From Thermus caldilimi (GTDB taxonomy: Bacteria > Deinococcota > Deinococci > Deinococcales > Thermaceae), in NCBI RefSeq assembly GCF_004684245.1, contig NZ_CP038452.1:2280796-2344795 (forward strand): 64,000 nt of DNA, read 5' to 3'. This document shows, one piece after another, positions 16,866 through 27,398 of this stretch. Made by a program: the position numbers and the translations under genes. Each line of letters starts with the position of its first letter. Within the stretch, counting starts at the first letter, position 1. The notes beneath the pieces were generated by a model that was not told the origin of the DNA, made no database searches, and worked only from the letters and a program-made list of their open reading frames with translations.

Positions 16866-18449
16866 TTAGCGCTTCTCTATGCTCTCAAAGGACTCGGAAC
16901 CCAAGGGGCTCGGCACCCAGCCGGAGATGTTCTTGCGCTTGGCCAGGAGGGGCTGGGAGTGGACGATGGGGATGCGCAGGGCCAGGTTGAAGGTGACCTC
17001 GTCCGCCTGCTGGTAGAGGCGCTTGCGCTCCTCGAGGTTGGGGGTGGTGGCGGCCTTGGTGAGGATGTCGCCCAGTTCTTTCACGCAAAGGGGCTTGCCT
17101 GCGCTGTCGAAGAGGTCGGCGATGGGGCAGGCGAAGTGCGGGTCGTAGAAGTTCTGCGGGTCGCCGTAGTCCCCGGTCCAGCCCAGCATGTAGGCCTGGA
17201 AGCCAGGGGCCTTCTTGCGGTCCGCCAGGTAGCTGGCCCAGTCCTTGGTCTGGAGCTTGACCCGGATGCCGATGGCGGAGAGGTCAGCGGCCATGGCCTC
17301 GGCGATCTCCTTGGGGGTGGGGAAGTAGGGCCGGGAGACGGGCATGTACCAAAGCTCCAGGTCAAACCCGTTGGGGTAGCCCGCCTCGGCCAGGAGCGCT
17401 TTGGCCTTCTGGGGGTTGAACTCGTAGTCCGTGACCTTAGGGGATTGCGAGGCTTTCATGGAGGGCGGGGTGAAGTGGCCGTCGGTGAGCCCCAGCTTGC
17501 CCCAGAAGGCTTGGACGATGGCCTTCTTGTTCACCGCCATGGCGATGGCCTGCCTGACCCGGGGATCGGAGAGGGGTTTGTGGGAGGGGTTCAGGGCCAG
17601 GTAGCCCACGTTGAAGGAGGGACGGAAGACGGCGTCCAGGTTGCGGTCGGCCTCGACGTCCTTGAGGTTAGCGGGAGGGATGTCGGTGGTGAAGTCAATG
17701 GTGCCCGCCTTCAGAGCCGCCAAGCGGGCGGCGGGGTCCTTGATGACCCGGAAGACCACCCGGTCCACCTTGGGGAAGCCTTTCTTCCAATAGGTGGGGT
17801 TCTTTTCCAGGACCACCTGCTCCCCGGGGCGCCACTCCACCAGACGGAAGGGGCCGGTGCCCACGGCGCTTCCCGTGGGGGAGCCGTACTTGGCCCCATC
17901 CTTCTTGATGGCGGCGGGGCTGGCGATGCCGAAGTAGCCCGAGCCGATGGCGGCAGGGAAAGCAGGGAAGGGCTGGTTAAGGATGAAGCGGATGGTGTAC
18001 TTGTCCACCACCTGGATATCCTTCAGGATGGAGCCGGGATCCCCTTTGAACCCTCCGAAGAGCTCAGGCCAGATCTCGTAGCGGGCGGCGGCGTCGATGC
18101 GGGTGGGGTTCTTGGGGTCCCACCAGCGCTCGATGTTGAACTTGACCGCCTCCGCATCCAGCTCGGTGCCGTCCTGGAACTTGACCCCCTGGCGCAGGCG
18201 GAAGGTCCAGACCTTGCCATCCGGGGAGCTGAACCAGCTGGTGGCCAGCCCAGCGGTCACCTCGGTGGAGCCGGGCTTAAAGTCCACCAGGGTGTCGTAG
18301 ATCTGCCGTTGCACATAGATGGAGATGCCGTCGGTGATGTTGCCGGGCTCGAGGCTCACCGGCTCCCCATTGGACCCGAAGACCAGGGTCTTTTGGGCAA
18401 GCCCTAGGCCCAGAGCGACCACAAGGCCGAGAAGGATTTTCCTCTTCAT
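16866..18449 (-). CDS. Extracytoplasmic peptide-binding protein (SBP family 5)
   Basis: Periplasmic receptor of 527 aa for a Dpp/Opp-type importer. Signal peptide about 1-18 (MKRKILLGLVVALGLGLAQ) with no lipobox Cys. Family-5 hallmarks are RQIYDTLVDFKPG, TFRLRQGVKFQDGTELDAEAV (in parts) and DPRVRQAIAMAVNKKAIV. The ATG at 18449 has a GGAGAG ribosome site; longer in-frame starts lack a signal peptide. Ligand (di-/oligopeptide or other) cannot be told from sequence. Confidence 0.93.
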   Translation of the reverse strand: MKRKILLGLVVALGLGLAQKTLVFGSNGEPVSLEPGNITDGISIYVQRQIYDTLVDFKPGSTEVTAGLATSWFSSPDGKVWTFRLRQGVKFQDGTELDAEAVKFNIERWWDPKNPTRIDAAARYEIWPELFGGFKGDPGSILKDIQVVDKYTIRFILNQPFPAFPAAIGSGYFGIASPAAIKKDGAKYGSPTGSAVGTGPFRLVEWRPGEQVVLEKNPTYWKKGFPKVDRVVFRVIKDPAARLAALKAGTIDFTTDIPPANLKDVEADRNLDAVFRPSFNVGYLALNPSHKPLSDPRVRQAIAMAVNKKAIVQAFWGKLGLTDGHFTPPSMKASQSPKVTDYEFNPQKAKALLAEAGYPNGFDLELWYMPVSRPYFPTPKEIAEAMAADLSAIGIRVKLQTKDWASYLADRKKAPGFQAYMLGWTGDYGDPQNFYDPHFACPIADLFDSAGKPLCVKELGDILTKAATTPNLEERKRLYQQADEVTFNLALRIPIVHSQPLLAKRKNISGWVPSPLGSESFESIEKR

Positions 18450-18488
18450 ACCTCTCCTTTCCGGGGTATTCCCCTTTGATCCGGACCA

Positions 18489-18518
18489 AGTATAAAGCGC
18501 TCCCATAAGGGAGCGCAA
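18489..18518 (-). promoter_or_regulatory. Promoter of the peptide transporter with a palindrome in its spacer
   Basis: -35 TTGCGC (18513-18518), 18-bp spacer, -10 TATACT (18489-18494). The spacer overlaps a perfect inverted repeat GCGCTCCC-ATAA-GGGAGCGC (18497-18516) that includes part of the -35. It may be a repressor site, and as RNA the same hairpin followed by TTTATACTT could end livF transcription. Confidence 0.6.
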
Positions 18519-18545
18519 GCCTGGGTATAAGGCAAGGGATGCGGT

Positions 18546-19255
18546 CTAACCTTCTCCCAGGTAGGCCTTCTGCACCTCGGGGTTCTGGGCCAGATCGCGG
18601 GCCGGGCCTTCCAAGGTGATCTCCCCCGTGGCCAAGACGTAGCCCCGGTGGGCGATCTGCAGGGCCAAGCGGGCGTTTTGCTCCACCAGGAGGATGGTGC
18701 GCCCCTCCCGGTTGAGCTTTTGGATGATCTCGAAGATGAAGTCCACCAGGACCGGGGCCAGGCCCATGGAGGGCTCGTCCATGAGGAGGATCCTGGGGTT
18801 TTGCATCAGGGCCCGACCGATGGCCAGCATCTGCTGCTCCCCGCCCGAAAGGGTGCCTCCCTTCTGCGCCCGGCGCTCGTAGAGGCGGGGGAAGAGGGCA
18901 AACACCTCCTCCTTGCGCTTCTGCACCACCTTGCGATCGTTTTCCAGGTAGGCCCCGATCTCCAGGTTCTCCTCCACGGTGAGGCGGGGGAAAATCTTCC
19001 GCCCCTCGGGCACGTGACCTACCCCCAGGGCCACGATCTGGTGGGCGGGGAGGCGGTGGATGGGTCTGCCCTGGAAGAGGACCTCCCCCTGTCGGGGCTT
19101 GACCAGGCCGCTGATGGTGCGCAGGGTGGTGCTCTTGCCCGCCCCGTTGGAGCCGATGAGGGTCACGATCTCCCCCTCCTCCACCCTCAGGGAGATGCCC
19201 TTGAGGGCGTGGATGTGGCCGTAGTAGGTGTGGACGTCCCTAAGCTCCAGAAGGC

Positions 19256-19259
<4 letters not shown>
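18546..19259 (-). CDS. livF: Branched-chain amino acid ABC transporter ATPase
   Basis: 237 aa cytoplasmic ATPase. Walker A GSNGAGKST, signature LSGGEQQMLAIGRAL, Walker B ILLMDEPSMGLAP. The 'SMGLAP' form after Walker B is typical of LivF. Last gene of livKHMGF; its ATG overlaps the livG stop by 4 nt. Confidence 0.96.
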
Positions 19260-20031
<772 letters not shown>

Positions 20032-20035
<4 letters not shown>

Positions 20036-21360
20036 GCTTCCTCCATCTCTGCCCGATGCCGCTTCTCAGGGATGAGGCCTTCTGGGCGGAAGATCATCAT
20101 CAGCACCAGGATAAGGCCGAAGACCAGCCTTTCGTACTTGGCGGGATCCACCTGGTTGGGGATCTGGGGCAGGCTGGTGCGCACGAACTCGCTGAAGGTC
20201 TTAAGGATGTCCAGGTTGAGGATGGTGAGGGCTGCGGCCCCCAGGATGGCCCCGGGGATGGAGCCCATGCCCCCCAGGATCACCATGCCCAGGATGGTGA
20301 TGGAGGCGAGAAGGGTGAAAGACTCGGGGGAGACGAAGGTGCGCTGGGCGGCGAAGATCACCCCCATGACCCCGGAGAAGGCGGCTCCGGTCATGAAGGC
20401 CAGGAGCTTGGTGGGCAGGAGGGGGATGCCCATGGAGCGGGCGGCGATTTCGTCCTCGCGGATGGCCACCCAGGCCCGGCCGAAGCGGGAGTTGGCCAGG
20501 TTCAGGTTCACCAGCACCACCAGCCCGATCATGAGGAGGACGAGGAAGTAAAAGAAAAGCTGGTAATCGGTGGTCCGGTCCAGGTGTACCCCCAGGGTGG
20601 CCATCAGCTGCCGAAACCAGCCGATGGGGGGGCGCTCGATGGGGGTGATGCCCTGGGGGCCGTTGGTGAAGTTGATGGGATGGTCCAGGTTGTTGGCCAG
20701 GATCCGCACCACCTCCCCCAGGCCCAAGGTGACGATGGCCAGGTAGTCCCCGCGAAGCCTTAGGGCGGGAAGGCCGATGAGCAAGCCGGTAAAGGCGGTG
20801 GTGACGATAGCGATAACCATAAAGAGGTACATGAATTCCCCGGGAAGGGGGAAGGGACCCTGCAGGAAGTTCTTGGCCTGCTCGCTGCCGAAGATGGCCC
20901 AGGTGTAGGCCCCCACGGCGAAGAAGGCGGCGTAGCCCAGGTCCAGAAGCCCCGCCATGCCCACCACCACGTTGAGCCCCAGGGCCATGGCGGCGTAGAT
21001 GCCGATCTGGATGCCGAGCTCGAAGACGAAGGTGTTGGCGAAGCCCGCCAGGGGCACGGAAAGGAGGAGGATGGCCAGGGCCAGGAGCACGCGGATGCCC
21101 GTGGGGATGCGGGACAGGGTGGTGAGGGCCACCAGGATTCCCACCAGGCCGATGAGGCCCAGGGTGTTGCCTGAGCGCATGAGGCCCACGGTGAAGGCCA
21201 GGGTGAGGAGGGCTAGGTTCAGGATCCGCCAGGTGGGGGAAAGCCGCAGGGAGGCGGTAACCCCTAAGGCCGCCAGACCGAAGAGGTGGCTTACCGGGCT
21301 TGGAGCCAGGAAGGCGAGGCCTAGGTAGGCCAGGCTGAGAAGGAAGGAGAGGGCGTTCAT
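20032..21360 (-). CDS. livM: Branched-chain amino acid ABC transporter permease
   Basis: 442 aa, longer than many LivM because of an N-terminal extension of about three or four extra helices (residues 1-120). The core carries ALGLNVVVGMAGLLDLGYAAFF and ALRLRGDYLAIVTLGLGEVVRI, both diagnostic. It forms the membrane channel with LivH. ATGA overlaps with both neighbours indicate tight translational coupling. Confidence 0.95.
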
Positions 21361-22325
21361 ACTTTCTCCTTGACCACCTGTCCCAGAAGGCCTTGGGGCC
21401 GGACCAGGAGGATGAAGATCAGGATGAGGAAGGCCACCACGTCCTTATACTCGGTGCCGAAGTTGCCGTTTGTGAGGATGGGAAGGTAGGTGCCGAAGAA
21501 GTTTTCCAGCTGCCCCAGCACAAGCCCGCCCAGCATGGCCCCCGGGATGTTGCCGATACCCCCCAGCACCGCCGCGGTGAAGGCCTTGATGCCGGGCAGA
21601 AACCCCACGTAGGGGGTGATGGTGGTGTACTGCAGGGCGAAGAGCACCCCGGCCACACCTCCCAAGGATCCCCCGATAAGGAAGGTGCGGGAGATGATGC
21701 GGTCTGGGTCGATGCCCATGAGGCTTGCGGTGTGGAGGTCCTGGGCCACGGCGCGGATGGCCACCCCCAGCTTGGTGCGGTTCACCAGGTAGGTGAGGCC
21801 CACCAGCATGAGGATGGAAACCCCCATGAGGGTGAAGGACTTGGTCTGGGCAAAGATGGCCCCGCCAAAGAGGCTCACCGAGCCCTCGAGGTCCTCCACG
21901 GTGCGCATGCGCAGGAAGAACTCGTTGTGCCAGAGGCCTTCGATGAGGCGCACCAGGTCCTGCAGGATGAAGGAAACCCCAATGGCCGTGATGAGGGGGA
22001 CCAAGCGGTTCGTGGTTCCCCGCTTGCGCAAGGGGCGGTAGGCAAAGCGCTCCACCAGGATGGCGGTGATCCCCGCCACCACCCCACCCAGGATCAGGGC
22101 GAGAAGGAGAAGAAGGAAACCGCTTTCCACCTGGGGAGCCAGGTAGCGGAAGACCTCCACCCCCACCACCGCCCCGATCATAAAGATCTCGGAGTGGGCG
22201 AAGTTGATGAGCTCCAAGACGCCGTAGACCATGGTGTACCCCAGGGCCACCATGGCGTAGACGAAGCCCAGGATGAACCCATCAAAGATCACCTGGGGCA
22301 GTAGGGCTAGGATTTGCTCCAGCAA
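21357..22325 (-). CDS. livH: Branched-chain amino acid ABC transporter permease
   Basis: 322 aa inner-membrane permease. The LivH signature GFVYAMVALGYTMVYGVLELIN is near the N-terminus, and AVLGGIGNIPGAMLGGLVLG near the C-terminus. The start appears to be TTG (22325) with an AAGGAGG ribosome site. It follows livK after a 65-nt gap holding a hairpin. Confidence 0.95.
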   Translation of the reverse strand: MLEQILALLPQVIFDGFILGFVYAMVALGYTMVYGVLELINFAHSEIFMIGAVVGVEVFRYLAPQVESGFLLLLLALILGGVVAGITAILVERFAYRPLRKRGTTNRLVPLITAIGVSFILQDLVRLIEGLWHNEFFLRMRTVEDLEGSVSLFGGAIFAQTKSFTLMGVSILMLVGLTYLVNRTKLGVAIRAVAQDLHTASLMGIDPDRIISRTFLIGGSLGGVAGVLFALQYTTITPYVGFLPGIKAFTAAVLGGIGNIPGAMLGGLVLGQLENFFGTYLPILTNGNFGTEYKDVVAFLILIFILLVRPQGLLGQVVKEKV

Positions 22326-22348
22326 GGTGCCTCCTTTCTCCGGGCCAA

Positions 22349-22372
22349 GGGGGTGGCCTTCAGGCCACCCCC
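22349..22372. terminator. Intercistronic hairpin between livK and livH
   Basis: Perfect 10-bp stem GGGGGTGGCC / GGCCACCCCC around a 4-nt loop. No U-tract follows on the minus strand, so it is more likely a processing or stabilising hairpin (or weak attenuator) than a full terminator. Confidence 0.55.
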
Positions 22373-22390
22373 TCGAGGCTTCTCGCCGGT

Positions 22391-23563
22391 TTACCTGGAA
22401 CCTGGGGCCGCCATCTCGATCACGCGGATCAGCTTGTTGTCGGCCCAGTTGCCGGTGGAGGCCACCTGCATGACGAAGTACTTGGCCTTCTTGTTGTCGC
22501 CCTTGTCGTCAAACTCGATGGTGCCGGTCAGGCCTTCCATCTTCACCTGGCGCACCGCCTGAGCCACCTGCTCCCGGGTGGGCTTCTTGCCCCCCGCAGC
22601 CTTGATGGCGGCCTCGAGGCCAGCCAGGATCACGTTGGCGGAGTCGTAGGCGTAGATGCCGAAGCCCTCCATGTCCTTGCCGTACTTCTGCTTGAAGCGC
22701 TGGGCCACGGCCTTGGCCTTGGGGAAGGCGGATACCGGGCCGGCCACGGTGGTGTAGTAGGTGCCGGCGGCGTTCTCCTTACCCGCCAGGCGGACGAACT
22801 CGCTGGAGTCCAGCCCGTCCCCGCCCATGAGCCTCGTTTTCAGGCCGCGCTCCCGAAGCTGCTTCACGAAGGGGCCGATCTGGCTGTAAATCCCACCGAA
22901 GTAGATGAGTTCGGGCACGGGCCGGGCCGCGCGGATCTGGTTGATGATGGGCACAAAGTTGGAGGTCTCCTCCGTGCCCACGAAGGCCACCGCCTTGCCC
23001 CCCAGGGCCTCGAGGCGCTTCCTGAACTCCTCCGCCAGGCCCTGGCCGTAGGCGGTCTTGTCGTGGATGACAAAGACGTTCTTCACCTTCAGGTTGTTGA
23101 AGGCGTACTCGGCACCCACGGGCCCCTGGACATCGTCGCGCCCGCAGATGCGGTTCACGTTGGGGAGCCTGCGGTCCGTGACCCGAGGGTTGGTGTTGGC
23201 GGGGGAGACCATCACCAGGTTCACCCGGGCGTAGACCTCGCTGGAGGGGATGGCCACGCCGGAGTTCAGGTGGCCCACCACCCCTAGGATGTCGGGGTCG
23301 TTGATGATGCGGTTGGCGTTGGCCACGCCCACGTCGGGGTTGGCCTGGTCGTCGTAGGGCACCAGAACTAGGTCGAAGCCCAGGGCCTTGAACTTGGCCT
23401 TGGCCTCCTCGATGGCCAGCTCGGCTCCCAGCTTAATCTGCTCCCCAAGAGCGGCTTGGGGGCCGGAGAGGGGGGACTGGGTGGCGATCTTGATCACGTT
23501 GGCCTGGCCTAGGGCCATGCCCAGGGCGGCTACACCTGCTACCAGCAAGCCGATTTTCCTCAT
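22391..23563 (-). CDS. livK: Branched-chain amino acid binding protein
   Basis: Periplasmic receptor of 390 aa, type I fold. Signal peptide about 1-20 (MRKIGLLVAGVAALGMALGQ). Features are KIATQSPLSGPQAALGEQIK and VVGHLNSGVAIPSSEVY, with the FVIHDKTAYGQGLAEEF segment between domains. The ATG at 23563 was chosen over a GTG six bases upstream because AAGGAGG lies at the right distance. First gene of the liv operon. Confidence 0.95.
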   Translation of the reverse strand: MRKIGLLVAGVAALGMALGQANVIKIATQSPLSGPQAALGEQIKLGAELAIEEAKAKFKALGFDLVLVPYDDQANPDVGVANANRIINDPDILGVVGHLNSGVAIPSSEVYARVNLVMVSPANTNPRVTDRRLPNVNRICGRDDVQGPVGAEYAFNNLKVKNVFVIHDKTAYGQGLAEEFRKRLEALGGKAVAFVGTEETSNFVPIINQIRAARPVPELIYFGGIYSQIGPFVKQLRERGLKTRLMGGDGLDSSEFVRLAGKENAAGTYYTTVAGPVSAFPKAKAVAQRFKQKYGKDMEGFGIYAYDSANVILAGLEAAIKAAGGKKPTREQVAQAVRQVKMEGLTGTIEFDDKGDNKKAKYFVMQVASTGNWADNKLIRVIEMAAPGSR

Positions 23564-23602
23564 AAGCACCTCCTTAAGAGCACGCGTTCGCGTTGCGGCC
23601 CC

Positions 23603-23633
23603 ATTCTAAGGGGGGGGTACCGGTTCTTGTCAA
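23603..23633 (-). promoter_or_regulatory. Promoter of the liv operon
   Basis: -35 TTGACA (23628-23633) and -10 TAGAAT (23603-23608), separated by 19 bp that include a G8 run on the plus strand. The 5' leader is about 35 nt. Confidence 0.6.
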
Positions 23634-23656
23634 TGCCCCCTCGTAAGTTTATGCCC

Positions 23657-23693
23657 GACCCACGGGTCAGCCCCTCCTCCCGGAGGAGGAGAG
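23657..23693. terminator. Hairpins after glnA
   Basis: Between the glnA stop and the liv promoter are two stems: CTCCTCC/GGAGGAG (about 23674-23690) and GACCC-AC-GGGTC (23657-23668). No T-run follows. They probably end or process the glnA transcript. Confidence 0.4.
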
Positions 23694-23708
23694 GCGCCAT
23701 ACCCACCC

Positions 23709-25049
23709 TCAGTACGTAGCCAGGTACTGGTCCAGCTCCCACTGGTGGACCGTGACCCGGTAGTCGTCCCACTCCATCTGCTTGGCCTGGAGGAAGTGGG
23801 TATAGACGTGTTCGCCCAGGGCCTCGCGGATCACCGGGTCCTTCTTTAGGGCCTCGAGGGCCTCCCGAAGCGTGCCCGGAAGCTCGCGGATCTTGTGCTT
23901 GCGCCGTTCCCGCACGCTCATGTGGTAGATGTTTCGCTGGATGGGGGGCGGGGGGAGGAGCTTGCGCTCGATCCCGTCGATGGCCGCCGCGGCCATCACC
24001 GCCAGGGCCAGGTAGGGGTTGGAGGAGGGGTCGGGCATCCTGAGCTCGGCCCGGGTGCCCACGCCCCGGCGGGCAGGGATGCGAATCATGGCCGAGCGGT
24101 TGGCCGCCGACCAGGCGATGTTGGTGGGGGCTTCGTACCCGGGGGTGAGGCGCTTGTAGGAGTTCACCAAGGGGTTGGTGATGGCCACCATGCCCTCGGC
24201 GTGCTCCAGAAGGCCGGCGATGAAGTGGAGGGCGGTCTTGGAAAGCTGGTACTCGGCCTTGGGGTCGAAGAAGGCGTTCTCCCCGTTCTTGAAGAGGGAG
24301 AGGTGGGTGTGCATGCCGCTCCCGTTGATGCCCTGGATGGGCTTGGGGAGGAAGGTGGCGTGGAGGCCATGGTTCAGGGCCACCTTCTTCACCACCCATT
24401 TGAAGGTGGCGATGTTATCGGCGGTGGTGAGGGCATCCGCATACTTGAAGTCGATCTCGTGTTGGCCCGGGGCCACCTCGTGGTGGGAGGCTTCGATCTC
24501 AAAGCCCATGGCCACCAGGACGTTCACCATGTCCCGCCGGGCTTCCTCCCCCTTGTCGATGGGGGCCAGGTCGAAGTAGCCCGCCCGGTCGTGGGTCTCC
24601 ACGGTGGGAAGGCCCTCGGGGGTCCTGAGGAAGAGGAAGAACTCCGGCTCGGGGCCCGCATACATGTTGTCAAAGCCCAGCTTCTTAAGCCGCTCCACTT
24701 GGCGCTTCAACACGTACCGCGGGTCCCCCTCGAAGGGACGGCCATCGGGGTAGGTCACATCGCAGATGAGCCGGGCCACCCGGCCCCGCCCGGGATCCTC
24801 CAGGGCCTCGGGCAGGATCACGAAGGTGTTGTAGTCGGGCTTGAGGAGCATGTCCGACTCCTCGATGCGGGTGAAGCCCTCGATGGAGGAGCCGTCGAAC
24901 ATGATCTCCCCGTCCAGGGCCTTCTCAAACTGGGATTCGGGGACCTCCACGTTCTTCACCACGCCCAGAATGTCGATGATCTGGAGCCTGAGGAATTTGA
25001 CCTTCTCCGCCTTGAGCGCCTTGAGGATTTCCGCCTTGGTGTACGCCAT
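23709..25049 (-). CDS. glnA: Glutamine synthetase, type I
   Basis: Makes glutamine from glutamate, ammonia and ATP; cytosolic dodecamer. 446 aa, the length of the shorter GSI-alpha group. Visible motifs: [18 protein letters not shown] (beta-grasp), the metal site in GPEPEFFLF, the latch [13 protein letters not shown], the ATP-site segment [12 protein letters not shown] and [21 protein letters not shown]. No clear adenylylation loop insert. A much longer upstream frame was rejected: the ATG at 25049 begins the conserved MAYTKAEIL. It sits between the liv operon and a divergent 5'-nucleotidase, consistent with nitrogen scavenging. Confidence 0.97.
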   Translation of the reverse strand: MAYTKAEILKALKAEKVKFLRLQIIDILGVVKNVEVPESQFEKALDGEIMFDGSSIEGFTRIEESDMLLKPDYNTFVILPEALEDPGRGRVARLICDVTYPDGRPFEGDPRYVLKRQVERLKKLGFDNMYAGPEPEFFLFLRTPEGLPTVETHDRAGYFDLAPIDKGEEARRDMVNVLVAMGFEIEASHHEVAPGQHEIDFKYADALTTADNIATFKWVVKKVALNHGLHATFLPKPIQGINGSGMHTHLSLFKNGENAFFDPKAEYQLSKTALHFIAGLLEHAEGMVAITNPLVNSYKRLTPGYEAPTNIAWSAANRSAMIRIPARRGVGTRAELRMPDPSSNPYLALAVMAAAAIDGIERKLLPPPPIQRNIYHMSVRERRKHKIRELPGTLREALEALKKDPVIREALGEHVYTHFLQAKQMEWDDYRVTVHQWELDQYLATY

Positions 25050-25105
25050 TTTTTGACCCCCTTGACCTGCTGAGGCCGGGCATTTACCCTTTTCCCCAGC
25101 AGATT
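25050..25105 (-). other. glnA 5' leader with a possible hairpin
   Basis: The predicted ~60-nt leader contains CTGCTG near its start and CAGCAG about 25 nt later, able to pair around a purine-rich loop. No known glutamine riboswitch was recognised. Confidence 0.3.
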
Positions 25106-25111
25106 GCGCAA

Positions 25112-25141
25112 AGTGTACAGCAAATATATGCACACTGTCAA
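25112..25141 (-). promoter_or_regulatory. glnA promoter
   Basis: -35 TTGACA (25136-25141), 18-bp AT-rich spacer, -10 TACACT (25112-25117). An inverted pair AGTGT/ACACT spans the same region and could be an operator for a nitrogen regulator. Confidence 0.7.
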
Positions 25142-25236
25142 GCCTTAGGTCGTCATCCGTCAAGCCGGGTCCAGCCTCGAGGTCCCTGACCCTAAGCTGA
25201 CCTGGCCTTGGGTAGACTGAAACCTGGAGGTTGGGT

Positions 25237-26895
25237 ATGTATAAGCGGCGCGAGGTATTGAAGGCAGGAGCAGCTTTAGGTTTGGCGGGCCTGGGCTTGG
25301 GGCGGGCCCAAGGAGGGTTTACCCTCACCCTGGTGCACACCAACGACACCCATGCGCACCTGGAGCCCATGGAGCTCACCCTTTCCGGCAACAAGGTGAG
25401 GGTGGGGGGTGTGGCCCAGCGCATCGCCTTCTTTGACCGGCTTAGGGCCAGTCGGAAAAACCTCCTCTTCCTGGACGCCGGGGACGTTTTCCAGGGCACC
25501 CTGTACTTCAACCAGTACCGGGGCCTGGCGGACCGGTTTTTCATGCACCGGGCCCTTTACCGGGTCATGGCCCTGGGCAACCACGAGTTCGACCTGGGGC
25601 CTGGGCCCTTGGCGGAGTTTTTGAAGGGAGCCCGGTTCAAGGTGGTGTCCGCCAACGTGGGGGTGGAGCGGGAGCCCAGGCTCAAGGGGCTCTTTACCCC
25701 CTATGCCGTGGTGTCGGTGGGCGGGGAAAGGGTGGGGGTGATCGGCCTCACCACCCCGGACACCCGGGAGATCGCCAACCCAGGGCCCACCGTGGACTTC
25801 CTGGATCCCTATGAAACCGCCCAGAAGGCAGTGTACGAGCTCTTAAAAAAGGGGGTGAACAAGATCGTGGTCCTCTCCCACCTGGGCTACGGGGAGGACC
25901 TGAAGCTGGCCAGGAGGCTCGTGGGCGTGCAGGTGATCGTGGGCGGCCATTCCCATACCCTCTTAGGGAGCTTTCCCCACAAGGAGCTCGCCCCGGCGGG
26001 GCCCTACCCCACGGTGGTGAAGAACCCGGAGGGCAAGGACGTGTTGGTGGTGCAGGCCTGGGAGTGGGGGAAGGTGGTGGGCCTCCTGGAGGTCACCTTC
26101 AACGAGAAAGGGGAGGTTGTGGCCTACAAGGGCGAGCCCTTCCTCATGACCCCCGAGGTGGCCCCGGAGGACTTCTTCGCCAAGGAGGCCCTTCTGGCCT
26201 ACGCCCAGCCGGTCATGGCCCTCATGGGCCAGGTGATCGCCCAGGCCAAGGTGGACCTCATCGGCGAAAGGGCCATTGTGCGCAAGCGGGAGAGCAACCT
26301 GGGCAACCTCATCGCCGACGGCATGGTGTGGAAGACCAAAAACGCCGGGGTGCAGATCGCCCTGCAAAACGGCGGGGGGATCCGCACCACCATCCCCAAG
26401 GGACCCATCACGGTGGGCAAGGTCTATGAGGTCCTGCCCTTTGGTAACACCTTGGTGGTCATGGACCTCAAGGGCAAGGAGATCAAGGCGGCCCTGGAGA
26501 ACGGGGTTTCCCAGTGGGAGCAGGGTGCGGGCCGCTTCCTTCAGGTTTCCGGCCTGCGCTATGCCTTTGACCTCGCCCGCCCCGCGGGGGACCGGGTGGT
26601 GCGGGTGGAGGTGAAGACGGAGAAGGGCTTCGTGCCCCTGGACCTCGAGGCCACCTACCGGGTGGTGGTGAACAACTTCATCGCCGCCGGGGGCGACGGC
26701 TTCACCGTTTTGAAGGAGGCCCAGGGCTACCGGGTGGACACCGGCTTCAGCGATGCGGAAAGCTTCATGGACTACCTCAAGGAGCTCAAGGAGGTGGAGG
26801 CGGGCCTCGAGGGGCGGATCGAGGTCCTGAACGAGCCCAAGGGGGAGCGTCCCGCCTACTGGGCCTTCCGGGTGCCAGGCCTGGTGGGGGCCTGA
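25237..26895 (+). CDS. Tat-exported 5'-nucleotidase / 2',3'-cyclic phosphodiesterase family protein
   Basis: 552 aa secreted metallophosphoesterase that hydrolyses nucleotides outside the cytoplasm. The N-terminus [18 protein letters not shown] is a Tat signal. Dimetal-site motifs are all seen: [38 protein letters not shown] and GGHSHT. The C-terminal substrate domain has QNGGGIR and AAGGDGF. ATG 25237 was preferred over a TTG at 25231 because GGAGG lies at the right distance; TAGACT (25213-25218) may be its -10. Divergent from glnA. Confidence 0.93.
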   Translation: MYKRREVLKAGAALGLAGLGLGRAQGGFTLTLVHTNDTHAHLEPMELTLSGNKVRVGGVAQRIAFFDRLRASRKNLLFLDAGDVFQGTLYFNQYRGLADRFFMHRALYRVMALGNHEFDLGPGPLAEFLKGARFKVVSANVGVEREPRLKGLFTPYAVVSVGGERVGVIGLTTPDTREIANPGPTVDFLDPYETAQKAVYELLKKGVNKIVVLSHLGYGEDLKLARRLVGVQVIVGGHSHTLLGSFPHKELAPAGPYPTVVKNPEGKDVLVVQAWEWGKVVGLLEVTFNEKGEVVAYKGEPFLMTPEVAPEDFFAKEALLAYAQPVMALMGQVIAQAKVDLIGERAIVRKRESNLGNLIADGMVWKTKNAGVQIALQNGGGIRTTIPKGPITVGKVYEVLPFGNTLVVMDLKGKEIKAALENGVSQWEQGAGRFLQVSGLRYAFDLARPAGDRVVRVEVKTEKGFVPLDLEATYRVVVNNFIAAGGDGFTVLKEAQGYRVDTGFSDAESFMDYLKELKEVEAGLEGRIEVLNEPKGERPAYWAFRVPGLVGA

Positions 26896-26910
26896 GGCCC
26901 TAGAAGTCCA

Positions 26911-26938
26911 AAGCCCCGGGGGTCCCCCGGGGCTTTTC
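26911..26938 (+). terminator. Intrinsic terminator after the 5'-nucleotidase gene
   Basis: AAGCCCCGGGGG (26911-26922) pairs with CCCCCGGGGCTT (26924-26935), followed by a T-rich tail. It lies between convergent genes and may work in both directions. Confidence 0.85.
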
Positions 26939-26954
26939 TCTTCCCTTGCGGGGG

Positions 26955-27398
26955 CTAGGGGGCTTCCACCAGCACCCTGACCGGGTCCCCCAGCCGCACC
27001 AGGCCCCCCTCGAGGACCCGGGCGTAAACGCCCCGGCCTTCATAGAGGAGCTTGGGAAGCCTAAGGTCAAACTGGGAGAGGCTGGAGCAGACCGTGCACA
27101 CATAGGAGAACTTCAAAAGGGCTTCCCCCACCCTTAGCCGGGTACCTGGGGGAAGCGCATGGGGGTCAAGGTCCAGAAGGAGGTTTTCCCCCAAGGCCCC
27201 GAAGGGGAGTTCAATGCCCGACTCCCTAGCCTTCTCGTAAGCGGGAAGCCCGGCCACCAATACGGCCCGCTCGGGGTCCTTGCCCGCATGCCGGTCCCCT
27301 TTGGCCCCGAAGCCGGCGATGAGTTCCAAAACCTCCACCTGGGGCTTGGGAAGCCCCGAGCCCAGGCCCAGGTGGAGGGAGAGCACCTTTCCCCTCAT
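26955..27398 (-). CDS. MOSC domain protein
   Basis: 147 aa, a stand-alone MOSC (molybdenum cofactor sulfurase C-terminal) domain. GFGAKGDRHAGKDPERAVLV is the conserved core, and YVCTVCSSLSQ carries two candidate cysteines. MOSC domains handle sulfur for, or bind, the molybdenum cofactor. Its place next to a molybdopterin sulfite-oxidase-like enzyme and cytochrome suggests a cofactor role for that enzyme. Its start overlaps the cytochrome gene stop by 4 nt. Confidence 0.85.
   Translation of the reverse strand: MRGKVLSLHLGLGSGLPKPQVEVLELIAGFGAKGDRHAGKDPERAVLVAGLPAYEKARESGIELPFGALGENLLLDLDPHALPPGTRLRVGEALLKFSYVCTVCSSLSQFDLRLPKLLYEGRGVYARVLEGGLVRLGDPVRVLVEAP

Noticed and set aside
16959-18407. 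A 482-codon open frame antisense to the peptide-binding protein gene
   Set aside because: It lies wholly opposite a well-conserved gene with a signal peptide and family motifs. Long antisense frames are expected from GC-rich codon use; composition is Gly/Val/Asp/His-rich with no domain.
25050-25105. A glutamine riboswitch in the glnA leader
   Set aside because: Known glutamine riboswitches are mainly in cyanobacteria and marine phages, and I see only a simple six-base stem here, not the conserved core.
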